Positions 41,312 to 50,648 of a DNA stretch of 64,000 bases are shown in pieces (the stretch's first letter is position 1; the number at the start of each line of letters is the position of its first letter). Both the position numbers and the translations under genes were made by a program. This stretch comes from HGM11501 sp045123995 (GTDB lineage Bacteria; Bacillota; Clostridia; CAKSNL01; HGM11501), in assembly GCA_045123995.1 (NCBI GenBank), contig JBGVKY010000025.1, forward strand, positions 36,040 to 100,039, written 5' to 3'. The notes beneath the pieces are model-generated. The model had not been told where the DNA came from and searched no databases. It saw only the letters and a list, made by a program, of their open reading frames with translations.

Positions 41312-43073
41312 ACTTGAACTGTGAATTATACATAGATGCATATACTCCGCCCTTTGAAAGAAGATCTTTATGTGTGCCCTGTTCTTTTATTTCGCCATCG
41401 TCTATGACTAAAATGGTATCAGCATTTTCAATGGTTGAAAGTCTGTGGGCAATTACAAAGCAGGTTTTGTCTTTCATGAGGTTAGTCAGGGCTTCTCTTA
41501 TTTCTATTTCTGTCTGGGTGTCAACATTTGATGTTGCCTCATCTAAAATGAGCATTTTGGCAGGTAGCAACATGGCTCTGGCTATGGTTAAAAGCTGCTT
41601 TTGACCCTGGGATATGTTTAGCCCGTCTTCGGAAAGATAGGTGTCGTAGTCTTCGGGAAGAGCCATTATATAATTATGTATTTTGGCTGCCTTTGCGCAT
41701 CTTATAACATCTTCTCTCGTGGCTTCCTTATTTCCGTAGGCGATGTTATCATATATGGTACCGCCGAAAAGCCAGGTATCCTGAAGAACCATGGCAAAGG
41801 AAGAACGAAGAGAGTCTCTGGTTACGGATGAATAAGGAATATTATCTATTTTAATAGTTCCGCTCTCTGGGTCATAAAAGCGCATAAGAAGATTTATAAT
41901 AGTGGTCTTTCCTGCACCGGTAGGGCCTACAATGGCTATAAGCGAGCCCGGGGAAGCATGAAGATTTACATTCTTTAATATTGTCCTTTTCCCGTCGTAG
42001 GAGAAATTTATATCCTCAAGCAGGATGTCTCCATGAGGATTTTCTATACTGATGCAGTCGGGATTATCCAAAGGCTCAGGCTCTTCATCTATAAGCTTGA
42101 ATACACGTTCTGCCGCAGAAAGAGAGGACTGAAGCTCGCTTAAGATATTTGCAATTTCGTTGATGGGACCTGAAAATTTACGGGAATATAAAACGAATGT
42201 GGATAAGTTTCCCGGGGTAAGAGTGCCTGAAAGGTACAAAATAGCCCCGAAAACACTTATCAAAGTAAGAGAAAGATTATTTACAAAGTTAACGGAAGGA
42301 CCCATGGTACAACCGTGATATTCTGCTTCGTAGTATGCGTCTACTGCTTCTTTGTTTTTGGCGGAAAAGCCCGAGATATAGTGATTTTCTGCATTATATG
42401 CCTTTATGCTTCGCTGACCGGATACAATTTCCTCGGCATAGCCGTTGAGTTCGCCTAATTTTGCACTTCGCTTCTTGAATAAGGGTCTCACTTTTTTCGC
42501 TTTATATCTCGTCATCATAATGGAAATGGGTATTGTAACGGCAAAGATTAAAACAAGAATGGGGGAGATTGATATCATCATGAAAAGAGAACCAAAAATG
42601 GTTATACTGCTGGTAGCTATCTGCACTGCATCGTGGGAAAGGGAGGAGTTTATGGTATCAATGTCATAAGACATTCTGCTTACTATATCTCCTGTCATAT
42701 GAGTATCGAAAAAGCTCACGGGCAAAGAAAGCAATTTACCTGAAAGGTCCTTTCTCATGCGATAGATTATCTTTTGGCTTAAAGTAACCATAATCACCGA
42801 TAAAAGATAGGAGAAAATGGCAGAAAGACAGTATATTATCAGCATGAGAACGCAGTAATAAATGATCTTTTTAAAGTTTGCCTCCCCCCTGGAAAGTCCT
42901 ATTGCATCTATGGCGAGACCTGAAAGTCTTGGACCTGCCAAAGATAAAATATTTGCCGTAATAGTCAAAATAACTGCAGATAAAAGAAGAAGCTTATGCT
43001 CTAAGAGATATTTTCCCAAACGGAGAAGAGTCTTTTTTCTGTCTTTTACTTCGGGAGTTTTTATTTCACTCAA
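41310..43073 (-). CDS. ABC exporter subunit with canonical catalytic site
   Basis: 587 residues: six membrane helices (about 15-320), then an ATPase with Walker A GPTGAGKTT, signature ISQGQKQLL, Walker B MLILDEATSNVD with catalytic Glu, and H-loop IAHRLSTI. The signature is NISQG rather than LSGGQ. It pairs with the overlapping partner to form a heterodimeric exporter like BmrCD or TM287/288. TTG start at 43073, 8 nt after GGGAGG. The substrate is unknown. Confidence 0.93.
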   Translation of the reverse strand: MSEIKTPEVKDRKKTLLRLGKYLLEHKLLLLSAVILTITANILSLAGPRLSGLAIDAIGLSRGEANFKKIIYYCVLMLIIYCLSAIFSYLLSVIMVTLSQKIIYRMRKDLSGKLLSLPVSFFDTHMTGDIVSRMSYDIDTINSSLSHDAVQIATSSITIFGSLFMMISISPILVLIFAVTIPISIMMTRYKAKKVRPLFKKRSAKLGELNGYAEEIVSGQRSIKAYNAENHYISGFSAKNKEAVDAYYEAEYHGCTMGPSVNFVNNLSLTLISVFGAILYLSGTLTPGNLSTFVLYSRKFSGPINEIANILSELQSSLSAAERVFKLIDEEPEPLDNPDCISIENPHGDILLEDINFSYDGKRTILKNVNLHASPGSLIAIVGPTGAGKTTIINLLMRFYDPESGTIKIDNIPYSSVTRDSLRSSFAMVLQDTWLFGGTIYDNIAYGNKEATREDVIRCAKAAKIHNYIMALPEDYDTYLSEDGLNISQGQKQLLTIARAMLLPAKMLILDEATSNVDTQTEIEIREALTNLMKDKTCFVIAHRLSTIENADTILVIDDGEIKEQGTHKDLLSKGGVYASMYNSQFK

Positions 43074-44781
43074 TTAACTCGCCTCCCATCTGCGTATCGG
43101 CAATTTTCTTATAAAGGGGACAGGTCTCAAGGAGCTCATTGTGGTTTCCCTTACCAATAATTTCGCCGTCCTCCAGAACTAAAATGAGGTCCGAGTGTTT
43201 TATGGAGCTTACTCGCTGAGCAATTATTATGGTTGTGGTTTTTACAAAGTTATCCTTTATTTCCCCTCTTAAAGCAGCGTCGGTTTTGTAATCAAGAGCG
43301 CTGGAGGAGTCGTCTAAAATAAGAATATCGTTTTCATTGGCAAAGGCTCTGGAAAGCAGAATTCTCTGCTTCTGACCGCCTGATAAGTTACTTCCCTTTA
43401 TGGAAAGCATATGGTCGAATTTATCCTCGAGAGTATCTATGAAGTCAAATGCCTGAGCTCTTTTTGCGGCAGTTACTATCTTTTCAAATGGTAGGTTTCT
43501 GCCAAAATCAATATTGTCTTTTATGCTCTGGGCAAAAAGAACATCGTTTTGAAAAACTGCACCGAACATTTTATGAAGACGGTCATGCTCTATGGATTTT
43601 ACATTTTCTCCGTCTATGTAAATGCCGCCGTTATCAATATCGTAAAGGCGCATTAAAAGGTTTATTATTGTGCTTTTCCCGCTGCCGGTAGCACCAATAA
43701 TGCCGAGTGTCTGACCGCGCTTTAATTCAAAGCTTATGTTCTTAAGATTATCTTTTTTCTTATTATAGGAAAAAGATACATTGTCAAAAATTATATGACT
43801 GTCGGTTTCAATTTTTTCTGAGGGGATAATTAAAAGCTCGTCTTTGGTATCTAAAACCGCTGCAATTCTAATGGCAGAGGCACTGCCCTTAGAATACATA
43901 ACGAAAATACGGGTAATGGTCATCATGGCGTTTAATATGATGGTGAAGTATGATAAGAAAGCGATTATTTTACCAACCTCGGAAACGCCCATATTGACCC
44001 TTACAGCACCTATTAAAATTACTAAAGTAAGGCCGGTATTTAAATAGATGTTCATTATGGGATTGGTAAGGGCCATGGTAAGACCCGCTTTTTTCTCGGT
44101 TTTTACCACGCCCATATTGGCATCTTCAAAACGCTCTTTTTCGTAATTTACCTTGGAAAGGGCCTTTATAACCCTTATCCCGCCTACATGTTCGCGGACA
44201 ACTCTTACCAGAGTGTCAACTGCTTTCTGCAGCGAGGAATAAAGGGGAACACCTTTTTTTGAAATAGACCATACACTCCATCCCATAAATGGGAGAATAA
44301 TAAGTAAAATAAGAGCTAAAATGGGTTCTAAGGAAAAGGCTATAAAAAGCCCTCCTATAAGCAGTATAGGTGCACGGATACCCATTCTCTGCATCATTCC
44401 AAGCATATGATGAAGGTGATATGTATCGCTGGTAAGGCGTGATTCCAAAGATGGAATAGTAAAGGAGTCAATGCTTTTGGAAGACAGATAGGAAATTTTT
44501 GAAAACAAATCAAGTCTTACCTTTTCTGTTACATTTCTTGCCACGGATGCCGCCATTCTGTTAGCCACTATATTTCCTATAAGGGCTACGGCAGAGCATA
44601 TAAGCATTAAAAGACCGTAAAAATATACCGCTTTAAGTTCCCCCCTGGGGATTAAATCATCTATAATAAAAGCTAAGATATAGGGGAGAAAAAGATCCAT
44701 AATTGTACCTATAAATTTAATTACAAGACCAAGAATCATCATAAGGATATGAGGCTTTAAATATTGCCATATTCTTTTCAC
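43066..44781 (-). CDS. ABC exporter subunit with degenerate catalytic site
   Basis: 571 residues: a membrane domain followed by an ATPase with Walker A GATGSGKST and canonical LSGGQKQR. The Walker B reads ILILDDSSSALD, so the catalytic Glu is Asp, and the H-loop reads IIAQRVSSI, so the His is Gln. These two changes mark the degenerate partner of heterodimeric exporters. GTG start at 44781 after AAGGGGGTG; an in-frame ATG further upstream lacks a site. It overlaps its partner by 8 bp. Confidence 0.92.
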   Translation of the reverse strand: MKRIWQYLKPHILMMILGLVIKFIGTIMDLFLPYILAFIIDDLIPRGELKAVYFYGLLMLICSAVALIGNIVANRMAASVARNVTEKVRLDLFSKISYLSSKSIDSFTIPSLESRLTSDTYHLHHMLGMMQRMGIRAPILLIGGLFIAFSLEPILALILLIILPFMGWSVWSISKKGVPLYSSLQKAVDTLVRVVREHVGGIRVIKALSKVNYEKERFEDANMGVVKTEKKAGLTMALTNPIMNIYLNTGLTLVILIGAVRVNMGVSEVGKIIAFLSYFTIILNAMMTITRIFVMYSKGSASAIRIAAVLDTKDELLIIPSEKIETDSHIIFDNVSFSYNKKKDNLKNISFELKRGQTLGIIGATGSGKSTIINLLMRLYDIDNGGIYIDGENVKSIEHDRLHKMFGAVFQNDVLFAQSIKDNIDFGRNLPFEKIVTAAKRAQAFDFIDTLEDKFDHMLSIKGSNLSGGQKQRILLSRAFANENDILILDDSSSALDYKTDAALRGEIKDNFVKTTTIIIAQRVSSIKHSDLILVLEDGEIIGKGNHNELLETCPLYKKIADTQMGGELIE

Positions 44782-44803
44782 AAAAACACCCCCTTCAGGT
44801 AAA

Positions 44804-44832
44804 ATAATAACATTAACGATAGATTTTGTCAA
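44804..44832 (-). promoter_or_regulatory. Promoter of the ABC exporter operon
   Basis: Minus strand: consensus TTGACA (44827-44832), 17-bp spacer, TATTAT (44804-44809). Confidence 0.72.
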
Positions 44833-44862
44833 ATAAAAAAAGGAGCTAAAAGCTCCTTTTAT
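44833..44862 (-). terminator. Terminator of the microcompartment operon
   Basis: Minus-strand stem AAAAGGAGC / GCTCCTTTT with loop TTTTA and a long T run. It starts inside the deoR-type stop region. Confidence 0.85.
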
Positions 44863-45620
44863 ACTTCGGATATTTTGATTTTCAAGTCCTCTAAGACATT
44901 TGCTATATCGGAAGATAAAGGCTTTTCGGTTATAAAGTGGTCAATTTCAGAAAAGTCTGCCAGCTTTGCAAAACCGACCCTGCCGATTTTAGATTTATCG
45001 CAAAGATAGAACTTAGAGTCAGAATTTTTAAGCATGCATTTTTTAATTCCGCATTCACCCTCATTACTATCCAATATTCCGCCGTTTAATGTAATGCCTC
45101 GGCTTGAGAAGAATACTTTATTGGCAAAGAAGTTTTCTTCTATATAAGATGTTGCCAAAGAACCTACAAATGATTGGTTGGCACTGGCAAAACCACCGAT
45201 ACCTATAACTCTGATATTCTGATAGCCTGCAAGCTCCGAAATTATACGCATGGAGTTTGTAACTATCGTTATATCTTTTAGATTTTTAAGCTCACGAGCC
45301 ATGTAAAAGGTGGTGGTGGAGGCATCTAAGAAAATGGTGTCACCGGGAACCACATATTTTGCAGCTTCCTTGGCAAGGCGTTCCTTAGCCTCGGTATTTA
45401 AGTACTTTCTTTTTTCAAGAGACATTTCTCTGTTGCTTTCGTCAACGGGAATGGCTCCGCCATGGGTTCTTACCAATGCTTCCTGCTTTTCCAGTTTTTC
45501 AAGGTCACGCCTTACGGTTTCTTCAGTAACTCCAAGCTCCTGACTCAATTTACTGACCCAGACAGAACCATCGGTTCTTAAGGTCTCCAGTATCCTTTTT
45601 TGTCTTTCTACAGCAAACAT
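44859..45620 (-). CDS. DeoR/GlpR-family transcriptional regulator of the microcompartment operon
   Basis: 253 residues. The N-terminal winged helix (MFAVERQKRILETLRTDGSV; ELGVTEETVRRDLEKLEKQ) is followed by RTHGGAIP and a sugar-phosphate-isomerase-like sensor domain (YVVPGDTIFLDASTTTFYMA; TNSMRIISEL). Such regulators are usually repressors released by a sugar phosphate. It is the last gene of the operon and is separated from pduL by a terminator, so its level may depend on read-through. Fuculose- or rhamnulose-phosphate would be natural effectors. Confidence 0.92.
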   Translation of the reverse strand: MFAVERQKRILETLRTDGSVWVSKLSQELGVTEETVRRDLEKLEKQEALVRTHGGAIPVDESNREMSLEKRKYLNTEAKERLAKEAAKYVVPGDTIFLDASTTTFYMARELKNLKDITIVTNSMRIISELAGYQNIRVIGIGGFASANQSFVGSLATSYIEENFFANKVFFSSRGITLNGGILDSNEGECGIKKCMLKNSDSKFYLCDKSKIGRVGFAKLADFSEIDHFITEKPLSSDIANVLEDLKIKISEV

Positions 45621-45633
45621 ATTTTTCTCCCTT

Positions 45634-45681
45634 AAAAAAAGCTACTGCATCCTGTTGTTGTTACTCTTTGCAGCAGCTTTT
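45634..45681 (-). terminator. Terminator between pduL and the regulator gene
   Basis: Minus-strand stem AAAGCTGCTGCA / TGCAGTAGCTTT (one G-T pair) with a 19-nt loop, followed by TTTTTTT. It should attenuate the regulator gene. Confidence 0.75.
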
Positions 45682-45692
45682 AAATACATATT

Positions 45693-46331
45693 TTATTTCT
45701 TTATAATTGTTACCAGATCTCCGTTTTTGATACCTGCGGAGTTTGCATCGTCGGTATCAATGTGCATTTCTACATTGAAATCGTCTCTTACTCTTACCTG
45801 AACATCGTAGAATTTAGTGGGCTTTACGCTCTGTACCAAAACATCTACATAGTCGCCGTCTTTAATGCCGTGACGGGTAGCATATTCAGGAGTTAAGTGT
45901 ATGTGACGGTTAGCGATTATAACGCCTTCCTTTAAGTAAACAGTACCCTTGGGACCAACGATAACCATCTTTTCAGAACCTTCGATTTTACCGGAAGGTC
46001 TTACGGGAGGGCTTACCTTAAGTATAAAGGTATCGGTTCTTGAAATTTCTACCTGTGTATCTTTTCGTACAGGACCTAAAACTCGTACCTTTTCAATGGA
46101 TTTCAAGGAGGGACCTACCAAGGTGACACATTCTTCAGCGGCATATTCTCTTCCCATCAATGTCTTTTTCTTGGTGAGTTCATAGCCTTTACCGAAAAGA
46201 GTATCAAGATCAGCTCTCGAAAGATGAATATGTCTCTGGGAAACACCAACCTTTATTTCACCATTCTGATCCTTTTTATATTCTGCAAGAATTTTTTCTA
46301 CGGCTAAACCTATTTTTTCAGCATCATACAT
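45693..46331 (-). CDS. pduL: Phosphate propanoyltransferase PduL
   Basis: 212 residues. PduL turns propionyl-CoA into propionyl-phosphate and recycles CoA inside the shell. Both zinc-binding motifs are visible: VSQRHIHLS (about 49-57) and ANRHIHLT. Residues 1-20 (MYDAEKIGLAVEKILAEYKK) form an amphipathic helix like known encapsulation peptides, followed by a polar linker. Penultimate gene of the operon, 14 bp after the shell gene. Confidence 0.95.
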   Translation of the reverse strand: MYDAEKIGLAVEKILAEYKKDQNGEIKVGVSQRHIHLSRADLDTLFGKGYELTKKKTLMGREYAAEECVTLVGPSLKSIEKVRVLGPVRKDTQVEISRTDTFILKVSPPVRPSGKIEGSEKMVIVGPKGTVYLKEGVIIANRHIHLTPEYATRHGIKDGDYVDVLVQSVKPTKFYDVQVRVRDDFNVEMHIDTDDANSAGIKNGDLVTIIKK

Positions 46332-46345
46332 TGTCTAATACCCCC

Positions 46346-46996
46346 TTACTCTTCAATTGAAGTTACATCGAAGAACTTCATAAGCTCAGGATGAGGGCTG
46401 GGGATGCATTCGGAGCCGAAAACTTCGCCAAGAGGAGCAGATTCCTCTCTGCCATGCTCCATTGAGGCTTTAACAGCGGAAACTTCACCTGTTACGATTA
46501 AAGTAACAAGCCTTCCGCCCAAACGTTCTTCTTTGTGTAAAAGACGAACGTTTGCAGCTTTTAACATAGCATCTAAACCAACAACTGCTGCGGTAAAGCC
46601 TGACACTTCGAAAATGCCGATAGCCTTGCCGTAGGGAGTCATATCGGTTTCTACACCCTTCATGTTTTTGATGAATTTCTTGTTATACTTATCTTTGTTG
46701 AAGTCCATGAGATATGCCATTTTCTCGGTATCCTCGTCAGGACGGGGAATAATGTGAGAAACGATATATCTGCCTTTGGATTTAGCATATTCAACGCCGG
46801 CTTCAACTGCCGCTTTAACAGCCGCAACGCTACCTTCGATTTTAACACCCATAATAAGGGGCGCGGGAATTTTAGGAGCAAAAGGACGGTTTCTGTCAAA
46901 AGCAATAATCTTGACATCCGCTGCCTTAGCCATTACATCAGCGGCGCAAAGTGCGGTTGTTAAGCTGTAAACTTCTATCATGCCCAGTGCATTCAT
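46346..46996 (-). CDS. Trimeric tandem-BMC shell protein (PduB/EutL-like role)
   Basis: 216 residues with two BMC folds: LGMIEVYSLTTALCAADVMAK split at a turn (about 4-22) in the first, and IGIFEVSGFTAAVVGLDAML in the second. BMC-T proteins form pseudohexamers with a gated central pore, usually to admit larger cofactors. ATG 46996 with GAGAGG upstream; a TTG 18 bases earlier overlaps that site. Located between pduP and pduL. Confidence 0.92.
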   Translation of the reverse strand: MNALGMIEVYSLTTALCAADVMAKAADVKIIAFDRNRPFAPKIPAPLIMGVKIEGSVAAVKAAVEAGVEYAKSKGRYIVSHIIPRPDEDTEKMAYLMDFNKDKYNKKFIKNMKGVETDMTPYGKAIGIFEVSGFTAAVVGLDAMLKAANVRLLHKEERLGGRLVTLIVTGEVSAVKASMEHGREESAPLGEVFGSECIPSPHPELMKFFDVTSIEE

Positions 46997-47029
46997 TTGT
47001 TTCAATCCTCTCAATTAAAGTCTGTCAGA

Positions 47030-48427
47030 TTATACTATATGGAATCCGTCAACCAATACACAACGTCTGCTTCTTGTGAAGGAATGAGCAGCAGTAAGGC
47101 CCTCACCGGTGGGACCTGCGATAGTAAATGTGGTATAACCTTCTCCGCCTGCACCGATACCTGCATAGGAAGGAGCATTCTTAACAAAAATTGTTGTTTC
47201 AACTTCGCGGGCGAATCTTGTAAGAGTATCAACATTCTTAGAGTGAATGTGAGCAGAATGACGGTTGCCGTGTTCTGCCTGTACAGCAAGTGTAATAGCC
47301 TCGTCTATATTATCAACTCTAACGATTGCTAAAATGGGCATCATCATTTCAACCTGAACGAAGGGATGGTCTGCATCTGTTTCGCAGATTATAAGCTTTG
47401 TTCCGGAGGGAGCGTTAATTCCTAAAGCTTCTAAGAATTTAACAGCATCCTTTCCAACCCATTTTTTATTTATATCGTACTTTCCGTTCTTATTTACAAG
47501 GCAAAGGTCCATAAGTTTCTGGACTTCAGCACCCTTTATAAGGTATGCACCATGTTTCTGCATTTCGGAAATTAAGATGTCTGCAATGTTACGAAGCGCA
47601 AAGCACTCTTTTTCTGCAATACAGGGAAGATTGTTATCAAAGCTTGCGCCGTCAACAATATCCTTTGCAGCCTTGTATACATCAGCTGTATCGTCAACGA
47701 TAACAGGGGGATTACCTGCACCTGCACCTATTGCCTTCTTGCCGGAAGATAAAAGTGCCTTAACAACGCCGGGACCACCTGTAGCAACGAGCATTCTTAC
47801 TATGGGGGACTGCATCATTTCGTCAGAAGATTCCTTGGTGGGATTTTCTACGGAAACAACTAAGTTTTCGGGACCGCCTGCCTCAAGAACTGCACGGTTT
47901 ACAAGGTCAACTGCATAGTTGGCTGTATCCTTAGCATTGGGATGAGGATTAAATACAACAGCATTGCCGCCTGCAATCATACCCATGGAGTTACAAAGAA
48001 CTGTTTCGCTGGGGTTTGTTGAAGGAGTGATACTTCCGATAACACCGTAAGGAGCCATTTCTATTAAAGTAAGACCTTCGTCACCTGTTATAGCAGTAGG
48101 ATGTAAATCCTCTGTTCCGGGAGTTTTCTTTGCAACTAACTGATGCTTTATAATCTTATCATGAACGTTACCCATTCCTGTTTCCTTAACTCCGAGTTCA
48201 GCCATGATTTCTGCTTCTTCCAAGGTGAGACGTCTGATATTCTTTATCATTTCTTCTCTCTGAGCAACGGTATAGCCCTTAAGCTCCTTATAAGCCTTGC
48301 TAACAGCATTAAGTGCATCTGTCATGTTGGTGAAAACACCTTTTTTACGGGTTGCAGCGGGCTTTACGCCTTCCATAGATTTAATTACACTTGCAACGAT
48401 TTCGCTTATCATCTTTTCGTTATCCAT
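47030..48427 (-). CDS. pduP: CoA-acylating propionaldehyde dehydrogenase (PduP/EutE family)
   Basis: 465 residues. The N-terminal 20 residues (MDNEKMISEIVASVIKSMEG) match the encapsulation helix that targets PduP into the lumen; a linker follows. The catalytic domain has PYGVIGSITPSTNPSETVL, GAGAGNPPVIVDDTAD, and catalytic Cys269 in DNNLPCIAEKECF. It oxidises propionaldehyde to propionyl-CoA with NAD. PduL then uses the product. Confidence 0.96.
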   Translation of the reverse strand: MDNEKMISEIVASVIKSMEGVKPAATRKKGVFTNMTDALNAVSKAYKELKGYTVAQREEMIKNIRRLTLEEAEIMAELGVKETGMGNVHDKIIKHQLVAKKTPGTEDLHPTAITGDEGLTLIEMAPYGVIGSITPSTNPSETVLCNSMGMIAGGNAVVFNPHPNAKDTANYAVDLVNRAVLEAGGPENLVVSVENPTKESSDEMMQSPIVRMLVATGGPGVVKALLSSGKKAIGAGAGNPPVIVDDTADVYKAAKDIVDGASFDNNLPCIAEKECFALRNIADILISEMQKHGAYLIKGAEVQKLMDLCLVNKNGKYDINKKWVGKDAVKFLEALGINAPSGTKLIICETDADHPFVQVEMMMPILAIVRVDNIDEAITLAVQAEHGNRHSAHIHSKNVDTLTRFAREVETTIFVKNAPSYAGIGAGGEGYTTFTIAGPTGEGLTAAHSFTRSRRCVLVDGFHIV

Positions 48428-48447
48428 AGTTCATCCAGCCTTTCTTA

Positions 48448-48996
48448 TTAAAGAATAGATTTCCAAATCGAGTTATCAGGTCTTGCTATAACCGCACTGT
48501 CAAGATAAGTACCTTCATCACTTATAGCCTGCTTAGCTTTTTCAATTGCAGCTTCTACTGCCGCAACCTCGCCGGTTATAAACATATAACTTTTTCCGCT
48601 CATGCCCTTTGCAATTCTTAATTCAATAAGTTTTACAATGGCAGTTTTTGCGGCAATATCTGCGGCAACTATGATAGAAGACGCAGTAAAAGTTTCTAAA
48701 ATTCCGAGTGCCGAAACATCTCCGACTTCGGATGCCCCGTAAATTGCGGGGAAAATATCCTCATGAGGATTTCCAAGTATGAAGCTGTCCACAAGCTTTG
48801 CCGGAAAGTGAGTCTTAGCCGCTTCTACCGAAGCTTTTACGGCACTTAAAGCACCGGAAATTATAACTATGAACTTGCCGGGGCAGACTGTCATAGCGGT
48901 GATGATTTCAACATCGCTGGTCTTTGCCATGATATCTGCTGCCTGTACGCCGGTGGTAACATTAAAATATTCCACCATTCCTATTGCTTTTGGCAT
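48448..48996 (-). CDS. pduT: PduT-like tandem-BMC shell protein with a conserved pore cysteine
   Basis: 182 residues with two BMC domains (IGMVEYFNVTTGVQAADIMA; LGILETFTASSIIVAADIAA). Cys38 in TVCPGKF is at the exact place where PduT trimers bind a [4Fe-4S] cluster in the pore. It is followed directly by the PduS-like gene (13 bp away), the known redox partner. The pair should carry electrons through the shell. Confidence 0.93.
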   Translation of the reverse strand: MPKAIGMVEYFNVTTGVQAADIMAKTSDVEIITAMTVCPGKFIVIISGALSAVKASVEAAKTHFPAKLVDSFILGNPHEDIFPAIYGASEVGDVSALGILETFTASSIIVAADIAAKTAIVKLIELRIAKGMSGKSYMFITGEVAAVEAAIEKAKQAISDEGTYLDSAVIARPDNSIWKSIL

Positions 48997-49009
48997 AGTG
49001 AGCTTCCTT

Positions 49010-50332
49010 TCAGTTTATAATAATTGCTTTTTCCGTAATGTCGGTTATAATACCGTCTATGGGCGAATGAAGGGGAAGGGATAAAGCATTTTCCTTGGAG
49101 TCAGCAATTAACTGACCGCATTTTACCGCATCGCCTTTTTTAACAACTGGCACCGAGGGAGCGCCGATATTTTCGCTTAACGATATTTTTAACTTTGTAA
49201 TTGGTAAAGCTGCTTCGTCTAAAGGAGCGTCCACATCATACTTTGTGATGTCAAGACGGCTTATAAGTCTTTCCATGGGAACTAAACGGCCACTTCTTTC
49301 CGGTTTTGCAGAAAGAGGAGCCTCTTGTTTCTGGGGACTCAATCCGTTTTTGCGAAGCTTGGATTTATATATTCCTATAAGTGTTGCAGGACTCAATCCC
49401 TGTGGGCATGAGTACATTTCACAAAGACCGCAGGAAGAACAGTAAAGGGTGTCAATTAAAGGTTTAACCTCTGCATGACCGCCTGTTACACACTTCATAA
49501 ATGCTGCAGGATCTATTGGGTGATTTAAAAGATTTCTGGAGCAAAGGTCAGTGCAAGTCTGACACTGACAACAAGCACCAAGAGCTCTTTTCACACTTAT
49601 GGTAATTTTCTGAGTTCGTTTGCCGATTAAATAATGATTTTTCGGCAGTACTATAATTGCATTGCTTGTTTTTGTAACGCTACAGCTACGGTCGGCAAGT
49701 CTGCCTGTCATAGGTCCTCCGTGAATTATAGCATAATCATCTACGGTAGCACCGCCGACTGACTCTATAATATCTGAAAAAGAGGCACCTATGGGAGCTA
49801 AAACCGTTTTCGGGTTTTTAACTTCGCCTGTAACTGTAAGATATTTGTGAGTAACGGGTTTATTTTCGTAAACCGCATTGTAAACATCAAGTGCGGTTTC
49901 GACGTTTATAACCAAAGCTCCCACATCTAATGGGAGACCTCCGGCAGGAACAACCTTGCCCAGGGTATCATAAACCAGGACAACTTCATCGCCTGCAGGA
50001 TAAACTTCTTTTAAAAGGTGAAGTCTGCCTTTCTTTTGGTCGGTAAGAGCATAGTTTACAGCATCAACAGTGCTTTTGTACGCCCCCTTAACCGCAATAA
50101 CAAATTCCTTTGCATCCAAAACCTCAGTCAGCAAAGAAAGAGCAGATACTATCTTGTCTGCATACTTTGCCATAACCTGCCTGTGAACTCTTAAGAGAGG
50201 CTCACACTCGGCACAGTTAAGAATTATGACTTCAGCTTTTTCGCTTAACTTAGCGTAAGTGGGGAAACCGGCACCACCGGCACCGGCAACACCCGTCTGC
50301 TGTAATATCTTTTTTAAGTTTGAGATATCCAT
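49010..50332 (-). CDS. pduS: PduS-like RnfC/NuoF-type flavin and iron-sulfur oxidoreductase
   Basis: 440 residues. GVAGAGGAGFPTYAKL and LNCAECEPLLRVHRQVM form the RnfC/NuoF-type NADH/FMN part. An SLBB-like section follows. Two ferredoxin-type cluster sites are seen: CCQCQTCTDLC and CSSCGLCEMYSCP. A C-terminal lipoyl-like barrel (about 365-440) ends the protein. In the B12-type pdu operon PduS reduces cobalamin; there is no B12 enzyme here, so it probably regenerates NAD in the lumen through PduT. Confidence 0.92.
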   Translation of the reverse strand: MDISNLKKILQQTGVAGAGGAGFPTYAKLSEKAEVIILNCAECEPLLRVHRQVMAKYADKIVSALSLLTEVLDAKEFVIAVKGAYKSTVDAVNYALTDQKKGRLHLLKEVYPAGDEVVLVYDTLGKVVPAGGLPLDVGALVINVETALDVYNAVYENKPVTHKYLTVTGEVKNPKTVLAPIGASFSDIIESVGGATVDDYAIIHGGPMTGRLADRSCSVTKTSNAIIVLPKNHYLIGKRTQKITISVKRALGACCQCQTCTDLCSRNLLNHPIDPAAFMKCVTGGHAEVKPLIDTLYCSSCGLCEMYSCPQGLSPATLIGIYKSKLRKNGLSPQKQEAPLSAKPERSGRLVPMERLISRLDITKYDVDAPLDEAALPITKLKISLSENIGAPSVPVVKKGDAVKCGQLIADSKENALSLPLHSPIDGIITDITEKAIIIN

Positions 50333-50336
50333 CTAA

Positions 50337-50606
50337 TTAAAACTCCAATTCTGTGCCGGCGTCCACGATACCAACTATTGCGGCATCAATGGGACAACTT
50401 TCCTTTCCGCAGCCTACTCTGGCTGCACTACCCTGTGCAACTAAAACAATTTCGCCGATTCCGCAGCCTACATTGTCTACTGCAACAAAGCGTTCGGATG
50501 GTTGAGCCTTGCCCAAGGCAGGCTCAACCACCATAAATTTGCTTCCGACCAGATTGTCATTTTTTCTTGTGGATACGATGCTTCCGACTACTTTTGCAAT
50601 AATCAT
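50337..50606 (-). CDS. Pentameric shell vertex protein (EutN/CcmL/PduN family)
   Basis: 89 residues. Family motifs: MIIAKVVGSIVSTRKNDNL, GKAQPSERFVAVDNVGCG and GEIVLVAQGSAARV. BMC-P proteins form pentamers that cap the 12 vertices. It lies 4 bp before the PduS-like gene in transcription order. Confidence 0.95.
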   Translation of the reverse strand: MIIAKVVGSIVSTRKNDNLVGSKFMVVEPALGKAQPSERFVAVDNVGCGIGEIVLVAQGSAARVGCGKESCPIDAAIVGIVDAGTELEF

Positions 50607-50648
50607 TTAAGAGCATCCTTTCTTGGAAAAAATGAAATTTTGAAAAAA

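Noticed and set aside
46660..46917. 85-codon frame within the trimeric shell gene on the same strand
   Set aside because: It is an out-of-frame shadow (Leu-rich) of a gene with clear BMC motifs.
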